A DNA stretch of 64,000 nt from Hoeflea sp. (GCF_002733955.1 NZ_NVXQ01000005.1:1-64000); one strand, 5' to 3'; shown: positions 1-9,494, counted from the stretch's first letter. A program made the numbers and translations. Notes: generated by a model from the letters alone, not told the origin.

Positions 1-467
1 CCGTCGGTGAGGAACTTGGGCACGATGAACAGGGAGATACCCTTGGTGCCCTTGGGCGCGTCCGGCAGGCGGGCCAGCACGATGCCGACGATCATGGCGC
101 CGACAAAGGCGATGACCGGCAGACCGCCAAAACCCAGCGCGGGAATGGCGCCGCCCGGGCAGAAGCCGGCGATGCCCCAGCCAATTCCGAAGATGGCCGA
201 TCCGGCAATGAGGCGCGCATCGATGGTCTTGTTGACCGGCAGGTGAAACGCCTCATCAAACACCGGCTGCTTGCGGGCGCGAAACACCAGCACGTAGCCG
301 ATGGCGGTGGTGATGAGTGCACCGCCCATGACGAAGATCAGGCTTGGATCCCACGTACCGGCGACATCGAAGAAATTGAGAACCTTGGCCGGGTTGGCCA
401 TGCCCGAGATGGCAATGCCCAGGCCGAAGATGGCGCCTGTGAGAGCGGAGAAAATCAGTTTCTGCAT
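1..467 (-). CDS. YeeE/YedE-like sulfur transporter half (partial, C-terminus off the window)
   Basis: Membrane protein of the YeeE/YedE (thiosulfate/sulfur-compound uptake) superfamily, DUF6691-like half. About 155 residues are visible before the edge. The start MQKLIFSAL is followed by glycine-rich hydrophobic helices, with the segments GLGIAISGMANPAKVLNFFD and GWGIAGFCPGGAI. The FCPGG cysteine is typical of the sulfur-handling Cys motifs in this family. It begins 3 bp after the stop of the other YeeE half, so the two should be co-transcribed and form a two-part transporter. Such pairs often sit beside sulfide or persulfide detoxification genes; any such partner would lie left of the window. 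Confidence 0.8.
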   Translation of the reverse strand, partial: MQKLIFSALTGAIFGLGIAISGMANPAKVLNFFDVAGTWDPSLIFVMGGALITTAIGYVLVFRARKQPVFDEAFHLPVNKTIDARLIAGSAIFGIGWGIAGFCPGGAIPALGFGGLPVIAFVGAMIVGIVLARLPDAPKGTKGISLFIVPKFLTD

Positions 468-470
468 GGT

Positions 471-896
471 TCAGATCCCCGCAATGTGGCGGACGACATA
501 TACGGTCAGCCCGGTGAAAATCATGAAGGTGACAGTGGCGGCGATTGAGCGCGGCGACAGTCGCGCCATGCCGCAGACGCCATGGCCCGAAGTGCACCCG
601 GCACCGTAATAGACGCCGACACCGACGATCAGGCCACCGAATGCCAGCAAGGGCAGCGAAACGGGGACCGCGTAGGGGATCGCCCCGCCTGCGGCCAGGA
701 ACGCTACCGGCGCAAGCACTGCACCGGCCAGAAAGGCGATACGCCAGGCCCAGTCGGTCGAAACCGGCGGGATGATGCCGGTGACAATGCCGGTCATGCC
801 GGCAATGCGGCCATTGAAGATCATCAGCAATATCGCCGACAGGCCGATCAGGACACCGCCGCCCAGCGACATCCATGGTGTGAATTCTGTTTCCAT
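471..896 (-). CDS. YeeE/YedE family membrane protein
   Basis: A 141-residue integral membrane protein with about four hydrophobic helices. The YeeE hallmark GAGCTSGHGVCGMARLSPRS lies near residues 98-117 and carries conserved cysteines thought to relay thiosulfate or a sulfane sulfur across the membrane. It is the upstream member of a tight two-gene unit with the partial gene to its left. The ATG at 896 is preceded by a GA-rich stretch. The intergenic region upstream is unusually AT-rich for this genome and probably holds the promoter and operator. Confidence 0.85.
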   Translation of the reverse strand: METEFTPWMSLGGGVLIGLSAILLMIFNGRIAGMTGIVTGIIPPVSTDWAWRIAFLAGAVLAPVAFLAAGGAIPYAVPVSLPLLAFGGLIVGVGVYYGAGCTSGHGVCGMARLSPRSIAATVTFMIFTGLTVYVVRHIAGI

Positions 897-954
897 CGTC
901 TTTCCCTCTTGAACTCTGCCGGTATCTTCCGGCGCGGCGTCGTTGCGCCTGATC

Positions 955-1004
955 CCGATATATATAAGCGATGATCTATATTCAAGAGATTATATGTATT
1001 AAAG
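955..1004 (-). promoter_or_regulatory. AT-rich promoter/operator candidate for the YeeE pair
   Basis: Within the gap between ppk2 and the YeeE pair, a roughly 50-bp stretch is strongly AT-rich (TATATATA-like on both sides of a TTGAAT element). Read on the minus strand it offers plausible -35/-10 elements and imperfect dyads. In relatives such YeeE pairs are controlled by an ArsR-type sulfur sensor (BigR) that binds AT-rich dyads. The link here is inference. Confidence 0.35.
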
Positions 1005-1124
1005 GAGAATTTTCTGCCGGATCTCTGACAGACCGTCTTCCCGTGCCGGCAATGACAAAGCACCGACGAGGTCCGGGGACGCTTCGGCACCGCGCATCCT
1101 CCCCAGCCGCGCGGTGCCAGCAGT

Positions 1125-2144
1125 TCAGGCCTGCACCTTGCGGGTCTCGGGATGCAGGGTCTTGCCGAGGATGTGGTCATCCGCGCCAATCACATGGCTG
1201 CTTGATCCGACAATCAACCTGTCGGGATGATGCACGACCAGGTGATCCTTGTTGGGATAGGGCAGGCTGGAGAGGAAATGCTTCATGCAATTGAGCCGGG
1301 CGCGTTTCTTGCAGTCGGATTTGATAACGGTCCAAGGCGCGTCGGCGGTGTCGGTGTAGAAGAACATCGCCTCCTTGGCCTCGGTGTAGTCATCCCACTT
1401 GTCGAGCGACGCCTTGTCGATGGGCGACAGTTTCCACTGCTTGAGCGGATCCTTTTCGCGCTGGCCGAAGCGCCTGAGTTGCTCGCCTTGCGTGACCGAG
1501 AACCAGTACTTGAACAACAGGATCCCTGAGCGGGTCAGCATGCGTTCTATCTCGGGGGCTTCACGCATGAATTCGAGATACTCGGTGGGCGAGGAGAATC
1601 CCATCACCCGCTCGACGCCGGCGCGGTTGTACCAGGAGCGGTCAAACAGCACCATTTCACCGGACGCCGGCAGGTGCTCGATATAGCGCTGGAAATACCA
1701 TTGCGACCGCTCGCGGTCGGTCGGCTTGTTAAGCGCCACGACGCGGGCCGTGCGCGGATTGAGATGCTCGGTGAAGCGCTTGATGGTGCCGCCCTTGCCG
1801 GCCGCGTCGCGGCCTTCAAACAGCATCACCACCTTCTGTCCCGTGTCCTCGATCCAGCGCTGGGCCTTGAGCAGCTCGACCTGCAACCTGGCCTTTTCCT
1901 TTTCATAGGCGACCCGGCGCATCTTCGACTTGTAGGGATAGACGCCCTGCTCGAAGAGTTGCGCGATCGCCGCCTCGTCCTTGCGGATCTCGGCGGTGTT
2001 CAGCCTTGCGGGTTTTGCCGCCTCGGCGCCCTGGCCGTCATCGGCCGGGACCTCGGCCCCGTCTTGTGCGGTAGCCGTGTCCGCAGCTATCTCGGCAGCG
2101 GCGCCATTGGGTTTTGTGTCCTGCTCGCTTTTCAGTTCTGTCAT
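1125..2144 (-). CDS. ppk2: Polyphosphate kinase 2
   Basis: PPK2-family enzyme that transfers phosphate between polyphosphate and nucleoside di- or monophosphates in the cytoplasm. The Walker A loop is GRDAAGKGGT (residues 111-120) and the Walker B/lid region contains DRSWYNR (168-174). The catalytic core runs from about residue 60 to 325. The first 45 residues are a low-complexity Ala/Asp/Glu-rich extension not needed for the fold. At 339 residues it is a single-domain PPK2. It stands alone on the minus strand with about 230 bp of non-coding DNA downstream. Confidence 0.93.
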   Translation of the reverse strand: MTELKSEQDTKPNGAAAEIAADTATAQDGAEVPADDGQGAEAAKPARLNTAEIRKDEAAIAQLFEQGVYPYKSKMRRVAYEKEKARLQVELLKAQRWIEDTGQKVVMLFEGRDAAGKGGTIKRFTEHLNPRTARVVALNKPTDRERSQWYFQRYIEHLPASGEMVLFDRSWYNRAGVERVMGFSSPTEYLEFMREAPEIERMLTRSGILLFKYWFSVTQGEQLRRFGQREKDPLKQWKLSPIDKASLDKWDDYTEAKEAMFFYTDTADAPWTVIKSDCKKRARLNCMKHFLSSLPYPNKDHLVVHHPDRLIVGSSSHVIGADDHILGKTLHPETRKVQA

Positions 2145-2250
2145 GAGACCCCCTTTCCAATCAAAAAGTCAGTGTGACTCCAAATCGGCGAGGTGGCTTT
2201 GACTCGCGTCAAACCGGCTCAAACAAAAGCGGCTGCACCGGCGGCTTGCG

Positions 2251-3396
2251 TCAAGGGCGCTTGAGATGATCCATCAGATGCACCAGCAGGCCTGCAAGCA
2301 GGCCCCAGAAAGCGGCGCCGATGCCGAAGGCGGCGACACCCGAAGCGGTGACGGCAAAGGTGGCGGCGGCGGCGAAACGGGTTGCGGGCAGCTCGAAGGC
2401 GGAGACCAGCGCGCCGATCAGCGGCGGGATCAGGGCAAGGCCTGCAACCACGGCGATGATTTCGGGCGGCATGGCCAGGATTGTCGGAACGATCACGGGA
2501 CCGAACAGCCCGAGCATGATCCAGACCAGCGCATAGACCAGCCCCACCTTCCAGCGCTGGCTTCTGTCGGGGTGGACATCATCGCCAAGACAAATGGCGG
2601 CGGTGATCGCGGCCATGTTGATGGTGTGAGCGCCAAACAGCGCAAAGAACGCGGAGAGCATGCCGGTGACACCGAGCGCTTCGGTGACCGGCGGTTCATA
2701 GCCATTGGCGCGCAGCACCGTGAAGCCGGGCAGGTTTTGCGAAGCCATGGTGACGAGGTAGAGCGGCACCCCGAGACCAAGCAGCACGGCAGGATCGAAT
2801 TCGGGCGCGATGAAGGCCAGCCATTTCCAGTCGACATCTGCCGAGGGCAGCGGTGCCCCACCAAAGGTGAAGGCGATCACCAGACCGGCGATGAGTGCGG
2901 CCAGAACCGCCATCAGCGGATTGATCAACCGCACCAGCAGAAAGACCGCGATCAGGGGCAAGACCAGCGCAGCCTCACTGGCCGCATGATGCGCCACCGC
3001 CATGGTAAAGGGCAGCAGCACGCCCGCGAGCATGCCCGAGGCAACACCGGCGGGAATGGCGTTGACGGCGCGGTTGAGCGGCCTGATGGCAGCGGTCAGG
3101 GCAATCAGCAGGCCGGCGAAGATGAAGGCGCCGACCGCCTGATGGATATCGACGCCGGTGGAGGCGGCAATCAGCGCGGCCCCCGGCGTTGACCATGCCA
3201 GCACCACCGGCACCTTCTTCCACGTGCTCAGCAGCGCCGAGCCGATGGCCTTGGAAAAGCAGACTGCCGCGACCCAGGACGCGGTCTGCCCAGCATCAGC
3301 TCCAATGGCGGCGGCAGCTGCGAGCACCAGCGCGATGGTCGAGCCGTAACCTACGAGGGCTGCCACCAGCGCAGCCGAGATCATCGAAACAGGCAC
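2251..3396 (-). CDS. BenE-family benzoate/H+ symporter-like transporter
   Basis: A 381-residue polytopic membrane protein with 10-12 hydrophobic segments, matching the BenE family in length and layout: an early GYGSTIALVLAAAAA segment, a central IPAGVASGMLAGVLLPF loop and a late GAHTINMAAITAAICLG region. BenE members are proton-coupled carriers annotated for benzoate, but many have unknown substrates. No aromatic catabolism genes are beside it; the nearest gene is the dehydroquinase aroQ, so an aromatic or quinate-type acid is possible. GTG at 3396 is taken as start; an ATG four codons later is an alternative. Confidence 0.82.
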   Translation of the reverse strand: MPVSMISAALVAALVGYGSTIALVLAAAAAIGADAGQTASWVAAVCFSKAIGSALLSTWKKVPVVLAWSTPGAALIAASTGVDIHQAVGAFIFAGLLIALTAAIRPLNRAVNAIPAGVASGMLAGVLLPFTMAVAHHAASEAALVLPLIAVFLLVRLINPLMAVLAALIAGLVIAFTFGGAPLPSADVDWKWLAFIAPEFDPAVLLGLGVPLYLVTMASQNLPGFTVLRANGYEPPVTEALGVTGMLSAFFALFGAHTINMAAITAAICLGDDVHPDRSQRWKVGLVYALVWIMLGLFGPVIVPTILAMPPEIIAVVAGLALIPPLIGALVSAFELPATRFAAAATFAVTASGVAAFGIGAAFWGLLAGLLVHLMDHLKRP

Positions 3397-3472
3397 AAGA
3401 ATGCTCCGAGAAGAATGTGACGAAGGTCTGGCTCAGGCCGGTACGCGGAGTAATGCCGCGGGACCGGCCGGA

Positions 3473-3919
3473 TCAGTTGGCGGCGGCTGTCAGACGGGCG
3501 ACGCGGTCGATCGCCAGCAGGTAGCCCTGTGTTCCGCAGCCGGCGATGACGCCGTCGGCGCGCAACGAAACGAAGGAATGGTGACGGAATTCCTCGCGCT
3601 TGTGTACGTTGGAGATATGCACCTCGATCACCGGGCCTTCGAAGGTGTTGAGCGCATCGAGGATCGCCACCGAGGTGTGGGTGTAGGCCGCAGGGTTGAT
3701 GACAATCGCCACCGCCTTTTCGCGGGCTTCATGGATCCAGTCGATCAGCTGGTATTCGGCGTTGGACTGCAGGAAGCGCACGTCCAGGCCATGGCTTTCG
3801 GCCTGGCTTTTGGTTGCAGCTTCGACGTCAGCGAGGGTTTCGCTGCCGTAGATTTCCGGCTGGCGCTTGCCCAGAAGATTGAGGTTCGGTCCATTCAGGA
3901 CATAGATCGTGCCGGTCAC
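3473..3919 (-). CDS. aroQ: Type II 3-dehydroquinate dehydratase
   Basis: Reversible dehydration of 3-dehydroquinate to 3-dehydroshikimate (shikimate pathway, or quinate breakdown). The type II signature is complete: [21 protein letters not shown] at the N-terminus, with the active-site Arg and Tyr; [10 protein letters not shown] in the centre; and [17 protein letters not shown]. The GTG at 3919 gives 148 residues, the usual size, and has an AAAGG-like ribosome site upstream. An ATG at 3946 or a longer frame up to 4030 would add residues not seen in the family. It lies downstream of pccR on the same strand. Confidence 0.88.
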   Translation of the reverse strand: MTGTIYVLNGPNLNLLGKRQPEIYGSETLADVEAATKSQAESHGLDVRFLQSNAEYQLIDWIHEAREKAVAIVINPAAYTHTSVAILDALNTFEGPVIEVHISNVHKREEFRHHSFVSLRADGVIAGCGTQGYLLAIDRVARLTAAAN

Positions 3920-4026
3920 CGGGACTGCCTTTCGATTGATACCCATTTGCGGGGTGGTGCGAATTCCTAGCCTGACAGGCTGCTTGCGGCAAGTCTTGCC
4001 AGGATTGCTGGCTTTGGCGAACACTG

Positions 4027-5469
4027 TCACTCAAGTCCGTAAGGCACGGTTCTGCGGGTATTGGGATCGACGATCAGCCGACGCTTGAGCGGCGGCACGG
4101 CACGCTGGTGGCAATTGCGGCGTTCGCAGATCCGGCAGGAGACGCCGATCGGCTCGAAAGCCTCGGCGCGGGCGATGTCGAGATCATCGGCATAGACCAG
4201 TTCGCCGGCATGGGCGACTTCGCAGCCGAGCGCCAGGGCATAGGACTGCACCGGATCGCGCCAGCCGCCGGATGGCTTGGAAACCGCCGTGGCCAGACAG
4301 AGATAACGCACGCCGTCGGGCGTTTCGGCCAGCTGCCTTATGATGCGGTTGGGGGTCTCGAAGGCCGAGTGCGCATTCCACAAGGGGCAGGCCGAACCGA
4401 AGCGGGCGAATTGCAGCTTGGTGGCGGAGTGGCGCTTGGTGATGTTGCCGGCCTTGTCGACGCGGGCGAAGAAGAACGGCACCCCCTTCTGCCCCGGCCG
4501 CTGCAGGGTCGAAAGCCGGTGCGCCACCTGCTCGATACTAGTCGAAAAGCGATCAGCCAGCAGCACCAGATCGTGGCGCAATTCCCGCGCAGCGGCACTG
4601 AAAACGCCATAGGGCAACAGCGCGGCGCCGGCAAAATAATTGGCAAGCCCGATGCGGCAGATGCCGGCGGCGTCGGCGGAGCGGAAGCGGGCTTCCTCGA
4701 TGATCCGGGTCATCGCCGAATCGTGCTCGATCAGCGCGATCTGGCAGGCAATCTGGAAGGCTTGCGTCGAGGCGGGCGTGCGCGGGTTGAGCCAGAGCAC
4801 ACGGGAGACCGGATCAAAGCGGCGCAGGCCGCCGGCATCCGTCTCGCTGCCCCCTGCCCCCGGCTCGCCGCCCGCACCGATCACCACCCGCACCCGGTGG
4901 CGGCGCTCGATATGGTCGGCCAGCGCCTTGAGGCTGACACCACGGCTTTTGGCCAGCTCCTGGCTCAAAGATTCGCCGGCGAGATCGAGCTCGTGAATGT
5001 AGTTGTCGACATAGTGGAAGAAATCCCGCACCTCTTCGTAAGGCGTGGGATCGGTGAGCGCGCCGGAGCGTTCCAGCGTCTCGTCGAGTTCGGCCAGCTG
5101 ATCGCCGGAGCGGCGCATGGCCTGATGCAGCGACAGGAAGGCGCGGGCAAAGGACGGCGCATTCTGCACCACCAGCTTGACGTCGGTCAGCGACGGCTGA
5201 GCGCCGCCCGACACCGGATCGGCCAGCGCTTCGGCGACATCGGCGAGCAGACGGTCGCTGTCCTGATCCGACAGGGTGGTGATGTCGACCGAGAAGGCTT
5301 CGGCCAAAGCGAGCAACACCGAGGCGCTGACATGGCGCTGGTTGTTTTCGATCTGGTTGAGGTAGCTCGTGGAAATGCCAAGTTTCTGGGCAAAGCCGGC
5401 CTGGGTCAGGCTGTGCTCGCCACGGATGGCGCGGATCTTGCCGCCGATGAAAAGTTTGCGGGTGCGCAT
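4027..5469 (-). CDS. pccR: Short-chain fatty acyl-CoA responsive regulator (PccR/ScfR family)
   Basis: Transcription factor of the ScfR family. An N-terminal XRE-type helix-turn-helix ([20 protein letters not shown] onward, residues ~8-65) is followed by an IrrE/ImmA-like middle and a C-terminal acyl-CoA sensing domain with paired cysteines ([10 protein letters not shown] near residue 455). It is divergent from pccB. In Rhodobacter sphaeroides the homologue PccR activates pccB through a TTTGCAA-type operator, and such sequences occur in the shared gap here. The ATG at 5469 ([11 protein letters not shown]) is chosen over the upstream in-frame TTG at 5481. It probably tunes propionyl-CoA carboxylation to propionate supply. 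Confidence 0.9.
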   Translation of the reverse strand: MRTRKLFIGGKIRAIRGEHSLTQAGFAQKLGISTSYLNQIENNQRHVSASVLLALAEAFSVDITTLSDQDSDRLLADVAEALADPVSGGAQPSLTDVKLVVQNAPSFARAFLSLHQAMRRSGDQLAELDETLERSGALTDPTPYEEVRDFFHYVDNYIHELDLAGESLSQELAKSRGVSLKALADHIERRHRVRVVIGAGGEPGAGGSETDAGGLRRFDPVSRVLWLNPRTPASTQAFQIACQIALIEHDSAMTRIIEEARFRSADAAGICRIGLANYFAGAALLPYGVFSAAARELRHDLVLLADRFSTSIEQVAHRLSTLQRPGQKGVPFFFARVDKAGNITKRHSATKLQFARFGSACPLWNAHSAFETPNRIIRQLAETPDGVRYLCLATAVSKPSGGWRDPVQSYALALGCEVAHAGELVYADDLDIARAEAFEPIGVSCRICERRNCHQRAVPPLKRRLIVDPNTRRTVPYGLE

Positions 5470-5482
5470 GAATATTCGCAAC

Positions 5483-5518
5483 TTTGCAAAATTGCAGTTG
5501 CAAACATTGCTAGTGCAA
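5483..5518. promoter_or_regulatory. PccR operator candidate between pccR and pccB
   Basis: An inverted repeat TTTGCAA-N8-TTGCAAA spans 5483-5504. A second dyad TTGCTAGTGCAA lies at 5507-5518. The first dyad begins 14 bp before the pccR ATG, so the site could control both pccR and pccB. TTTGCAA-type palindromes are the known targets of ScfR-family regulators. Confidence 0.75.
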
Positions 5519-5685
5519 CATGCTTACCTTTTCAACCCTGTTGCCAATGCCGCATTCACGCTATCACTGGGCATTCAACGCCCGAGGGCCGTCACGGTTC
5601 ACTGCGGGCGGTGTGACCAAAGCAGCATTGGCAGCAGCCGGTTTTCCGGCAACATGCGCAAGTGGTGCGAAAATGGAGGCCTGTG

Positions 5686-7218
5686 ATGCGGGAAATTATC
5701 GAAGAGGTTGAACACCGGCGCGAACAGGCCCGGCTTGGCGGCGGACAAAAGCGCATCGACGCGCAGCACGCCAAGGGCAAGCTGACGGCGCGCGAGCGGC
5801 TCGAGGTGCTGCTCGACGAAGGGTCGTTCGAAGAATACGACATGTACAAGACCCATCGCTGCACCGATTTCGGCATGGAAGCCCAGGTGTTTCCCGGCGA
5901 TGGCGTGATCACCGGCTGGGGCACCATCAATGGCCGCCCGGTCTACGTGTTCTCCCAGGATTTCACCGTCTTTGGCGGCTCGCTGTCGGAGACCCACGCG
6001 GAAAAGATCTGCAAGGTGATGGATCTGGCGGTACAGAACGGGGCGCCGCTGATCGGACTGAATGATTCCGGCGGCGCGCGTATCCAGGAAGGCGTGGCGT
6101 CGCTCGGCGGCTATGCGGAAGTGTTCTGGCGCAACGTGCAGGCCTCGGGCGTGATCCCGCAGATCTCTGTGATCATGGGGCCCTGCGCGGGCGGCGCGGT
6201 CTATTCGCCGGCGATGACCGACTTCATCTTCATGGTGAAAGACACGAGCTACATGTTCGTGACCGGCCCGGACGTGGTCAAGACCGTGACCAACGAGATC
6301 GTCACGGCGGAAGAACTCGGCGGCGCCTCGACCCACACGAAGAAATCCTCCGTGGCCGATGGGGCCTATGACAACGACGTTGAGGCGCTAATCGAGATCC
6401 GCCGGATGTTCGATTTCCTGCCGCTGTCGAGCCGCGAGACCCCGCCGGTGATCCCGACGGCGGACGCGCCGGACCGGATCGAGAATGCGCTCGACACGCT
6501 GATCCCGGACAATCCGAACAAGCCTTACGACATGCGCGAGGTGATTTCCCGTGTCGGCGACGAAGGCGATTTCTTCGAGATCCAGGCCAACCACGCCAAG
6601 AACATTCTCTGCGGCTTCATCCGGCTCAATGGCTCGACCGTCGGCGTGGTTGCCAACCAGCCGATGGTGCTGGCCGGCTGCCTCGACATCGACTCGTCTA
6701 AGAAGGCCGCGCGCTTCGTGCGGTTCTGCGACGCCTTCAACATTCCGATCCTGACGCTGGTCGATGTACCCGGCTTCCTGCCGGGTGTGGGCCAGGAATA
6801 TAACGGCATCATCAAACACGGCGCCAAGCTCTTGTTCGCCTATGCCGAGGCGACGGTGCCGAAGGTGACCGTGATCACCCGCAAGGCCTATGGCGGCGCT
6901 TACGACGTGATGGCGTCCAAGCATATCCGCGCCGACGTCAACTACGCCTGGCCCACCGCGCAGATCGCGGTGATGGGGGCCAAGGGCGCGACCGAGATCC
7001 TCTACCGCTCCGAGCTTGGCGATCCGGACAAGATCGCACAACGCACCGCCGATTACGAAGACCGCTTCGCCAACCCCTTCGTCGCCGCCCAACGCGGCTT
7101 CATCGACGAGGTGATCATGCCGCACTCAACCCGCCGCCGCGTGGTCCGGGCGTTCGAAATGCTGAAGACCAAGAAGGTGACACAACCGCTGCGCAAGCAC
7201 GACAACATTCCGTTGTGA
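5686..7218 (+). CDS. pccB: Propionyl-CoA carboxylase beta subunit
   Basis: Carboxyltransferase subunit that moves the carboxyl group from carboxybiotin to propionyl-CoA, giving (S)-methylmalonyl-CoA; it works as an alpha6beta6 complex with PccA. The 510 residues cover both crotonase-like halves, with the oxyanion glycine loops [16 protein letters not shown] and [14 protein letters not shown]. The start ATG at 5686 has a GGAGG six bases upstream, which favours it over an in-frame start at 5662. It opens the propionate module and is divergent from pccR. pccA lies 2.4 kb downstream, separated by four small genes. Confidence 0.96.
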   Translation: MREIIEEVEHRREQARLGGGQKRIDAQHAKGKLTARERLEVLLDEGSFEEYDMYKTHRCTDFGMEAQVFPGDGVITGWGTINGRPVYVFSQDFTVFGGSLSETHAEKICKVMDLAVQNGAPLIGLNDSGGARIQEGVASLGGYAEVFWRNVQASGVIPQISVIMGPCAGGAVYSPAMTDFIFMVKDTSYMFVTGPDVVKTVTNEIVTAEELGGASTHTKKSSVADGAYDNDVEALIEIRRMFDFLPLSSRETPPVIPTADAPDRIENALDTLIPDNPNKPYDMREVISRVGDEGDFFEIQANHAKNILCGFIRLNGSTVGVVANQPMVLAGCLDIDSSKKAARFVRFCDAFNIPILTLVDVPGFLPGVGQEYNGIIKHGAKLLFAYAEATVPKVTVITRKAYGGAYDVMASKHIRADVNYAWPTAQIAVMGAKGATEILYRSELGDPDKIAQRTADYEDRFANPFVAAQRGFIDEVIMPHSTRRRVVRAFEMLKTKKVTQPLRKHDNIPL

Positions 7219-7246
7219 ACCATCGCACCACCCAAAGGACCACGCC

Positions 7247-7642
7247 ATGAAGATCACCCACGCAGGATCGACGCCTTCGGCCAAGGGGCCGGATGATTAT
7301 TTCACCGGCACAGTGCGGCTCGACAAGCTGTTTCAGGCCGAGGAACCGGGGCGGGTTCAGGGGGTGTCGGTGACATTCGAGCCCGGCGCACGGACGGCCT
7401 GGCACACGCATCCGCTGGGGCAGACGCTGATCGTCACTGCGGGCGTGGGCCGGGCGCAGCGCGAGGGTGGGCCGGTGGAGGAGATCCGGCCGGGTGACGT
7501 GATCTGGTTTCCTGCGGGCGAGAAACACTGGCATGGCGCATCGCCTGACGTGGCGATGACGCACCTGGTCATCCAGGAAGCGCTGGATGGCGTGGTCGTC
7601 GACTGGCTCGAGAAGGTGGACGATGCGGATTATCTGGGATGA
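7247..7642 (+). CDS. Cupin-domain protein (manganese cupin hydroxynitrile-lyase-like)
   Basis: A 131-residue single-domain cupin. Cupin motif 1 is [18 protein letters not shown] (His-x-His, residues ~52-69) and motif 2 is [17 protein letters not shown] (~84-100), supplying a full His/Gln/His metal site. The whole length and the motifs [13 protein letters not shown] and [10 protein letters not shown] closely resemble the bacterial cupin hydroxynitrile lyases (for example from Granulicella), which belong to a larger group of mostly uncharacterised metal cupins. It follows pccB after 28 bp, so it is probably co-expressed. A role in propionate metabolism is not established. Confidence 0.8.
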   Translation: MKITHAGSTPSAKGPDDYFTGTVRLDKLFQAEEPGRVQGVSVTFEPGARTAWHTHPLGQTLIVTAGVGRAQREGGPVEEIRPGDVIWFPAGEKHWHGASPDVAMTHLVIQEALDGVVVDWLEKVDDADYLG

Positions 7643-7767
7643 GGCACGGAAGAGGCCGCGCTCACGGGTATTTGACCGGAGGCTCGGTGCGCGGGGCGGC
7701 TGCAATTGTCTGACTTTTGGCCTATATCCCCCGGTGAGACATTTCTCGCCAACAAGGATCGTATTTG

Positions 7768-8688
7768 ATGACTGAAGAAAACAAGTTCCCGCCCGAAAGC
7801 AATTTCCCCGCCGGCTACGAGCCTGCCAAGGTGTGGGAATGGAAACAGGGCAATGGCGGCCGCTTTGCCAATATCAACCGGCCGATTTCCGGCCCGACGC
7901 ATGACCAGGAACTGCAGGTCGGCAAGCATCCGCTGCAGCTCTACTCGCTGGCCACGCCGAATGGCGTGAAGGTGACGGTGATGCTCGAGGAGCTGCTCGC
8001 CGCCGGCCACAAGGGTGCGGAATATGACGCCTGGCTGATCAATATCGGCGAAGGCAACCAGTTCGGCTCGGGCTTCGTCGACGTCAACCCGAACTCGAAG
8101 ATCCCGGCAATGGTCGACCACTCGACGCCGGAACCGACCCGGCTGTTCGAAAGCGGCTCGATCCTTCTGTACCTGGCCGAAAAGTTCGGCGCCTTCCTGC
8201 CCAAGGAACACCATGCCCGCACCGAGGCGCTCAACTGGCTGTTCTGGCAGATGGGTTCCGGCCCGTTCCTCGGCGGCGGCTTCGGGCACTTCTATGCCTA
8301 TGCGCCGATGAAGATCGAATACGCCATCGACCGCTTCGCCATGGAGGTCAAGCGCCAGCTCGACGTGCTCGACAAGCACCTTGGCAAGAACGAGTACATG
8401 GCCGGAGCTGAGTATTCGATTGCCGACATGGCGATCTGGCCCTGGTACGGCACGCTGATGCAGGGCAATGTCTACAATGATGCGGCCACCTATCTCGACA
8501 CCGGCATCTACACCAATCTGAAGCGCTGGACCGACCAGATCGCCGAGCGACCCGCGGTGAAGCGCGGCCGCATGGTCAACCGGGCATTCGGCGAGCCTTC
8601 CGAACAGTTGCGCGAGCGTCACGATGCCAGCGATTTCGAGCTCAGGACCCAGGACAGGCTCGACGCCGAGAACGAGAGCAAGGGCTGA
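7768..8688 (+). CDS. yghU: YghU-type glutathione S-transferase / disulfide-bond oxidoreductase
   Basis: A 306-residue GST-fold protein of the YghU/Nu class, which binds two glutathiones and reduces disulfides or organic peroxides. The N-terminal extension (PPESNFPAGYEPAKVWEWK, about 50 residues) is typical of YghU. The thioredoxin-like domain carries NPNSKIPAMVD and ESGSILLYLAEKFG; the helical domain carries EYSIADMAIWPWYG. The ATG at 7768 is used. Its TGA overlaps the next gene by one base, so the two are translationally coupled. Confidence 0.9.
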   Translation: MTEENKFPPESNFPAGYEPAKVWEWKQGNGGRFANINRPISGPTHDQELQVGKHPLQLYSLATPNGVKVTVMLEELLAAGHKGAEYDAWLINIGEGNQFGSGFVDVNPNSKIPAMVDHSTPEPTRLFESGSILLYLAEKFGAFLPKEHHARTEALNWLFWQMGSGPFLGGGFGHFYAYAPMKIEYAIDRFAMEVKRQLDVLDKHLGKNEYMAGAEYSIADMAIWPWYGTLMQGNVYNDAATYLDTGIYTNLKRWTDQIAERPAVKRGRMVNRAFGEPSEQLRERHDASDFELRTQDRLDAENESKG

Positions 8689-9065
8689 TGGCAAAACTGC
8701 CTGAAATGACCAAGCACCGCGGAATCCCGTCCGGCCTGCCCGGCACGGGGTTCCAGTTCACCATCCGCCGCGCCAATCCGCGCGGCGTGACGGCGATCAT
8801 CAACCGCCGCCGCATGGCGGACCGGACGCCGACGGAAAAGCTTGCCGACGCCGCGTTTCTGCATGCGCTGTGGCACAAGTTCGGCGACGAGCCGTTCGAG
8901 CGCGGCAATCTCGACGCAGGACGGATCAGCTGGCTGTTCGGACGCGAAATCGTGCCCGCGGAGGAGCCATTCGATCCGCAGTCCTATCAGGCCCTGCTTC
9001 AGATCGACGAGCGCGTGGGGCGGGCGAGCTATCCAGAAGCGTTCGAGGATGTGATGGAGGTGTGA
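8688..9065 (+). CDS. Conserved hypothetical protein
   Basis: A 125-residue soluble protein with no signal peptide or membrane segment and no recognised domain. It is basic at the N-terminus (FQFTIRRANPRGVTAIINRR) and acidic at the C-terminus. It begins with the TGATG overlap of the GST gene, which argues for a real coupled gene. It ends just before the left arm of the 26-bp inverted repeat. Function unknown. Confidence 0.65.
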   Translation: MAKLPEMTKHRGIPSGLPGTGFQFTIRRANPRGVTAIINRRRMADRTPTEKLADAAFLHALWHKFGDEPFERGNLDAGRISWLFGREIVPAEEPFDPQSYQALLQIDERVGRASYPEAFEDVMEV

Positions 9066-9070
9066 GAAAC

Positions 9071-9096
9071 CTCTCCCCCCTTGAGGGGGAGAAAGC
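9071..9096 (+). repeat. Left arm of a perfect 26-bp inverted repeat
   Basis: The 26 bases 9071-9096 are the exact reverse complement of 9557-9582. Each arm also folds on itself (TCTCCCCC, a short CTTGA-type loop, GGGGGAGA). The pair brackets the DUF559 gene, as expected for a repeat-bounded insert or for two copies of a palindromic intergenic element. Confidence 0.9.
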
Positions 9097-9152
9097 AGTT
9101 TCGGTGGCTTAGCCGCAGGCTAAGCGCCAGAAATTGCGAGAGAGGGGGTTGG

Positions 9153-9494
9153 TTGACGGTGGAGAGGCTTCGCAGGTTTGCAAAGACAATGCGGCGCGAT
9201 CCAACGGAGGCCGAGTATGTGCTCTGGCAATTGCTGCGAGCGCGCAGGTTGGGCGGAATGAAGTTCAAGAGGCAGGAACCTCTCGGCCCCTATATCTGCG
9301 ATTTCGTCTGCCACGAGCGTTTGCTGATCGTGGAAGCGGACGGATCGCAACATGCCAGTTCGGCACGTGATGGTGTGCGCTACCGGTACTTTGAAATGAA
9401 GGGGTACAGAACCTTGAGGTTCTGGAACGAGGACATACAGGAGAATATTGATGGGGCCGCAGAGCAGATCATTCAAACAGCAGCGGGACGCTAG
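9153..9494 (+). CDS. DUF559 protein (Vsr/restriction-endonuclease-like fold)
   Basis: A 113-residue protein of the DUF559 family, related to the very-short-patch repair/PD-(D/E)XK endonuclease fold. Seen in order: MRRDPTEAEYVLWQLLRARR, FKRQEPLGPYICDFVC and LIVEADGSQH, with the E-x-D and Q-H residues of the putative metal site, and a YFEMKGYRTLRFWNEDI tail typical of the family. TTG at 9153 is chosen because AGAGGGGG lies just upstream. A longer frame from 9081 would start inside the left repeat arm. It interrupts the pcc gene series between two inverted-repeat arms. DNA cleavage has not been shown for most members. Confidence 0.75.
   Translation: MTVERLRRFAKTMRRDPTEAEYVLWQLLRARRLGGMKFKRQEPLGPYICDFVCHERLLIVEADGSQHASSARDGVRYRYFEMKGYRTLRFWNEDIQENIDGAAEQIIQTAAGR

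Noticed and set aside
4108-5616. A 502-codon plus-strand frame over pccR
   Set aside because: Antisense to a complete PccR-family regulator; no ribosome site or domain.
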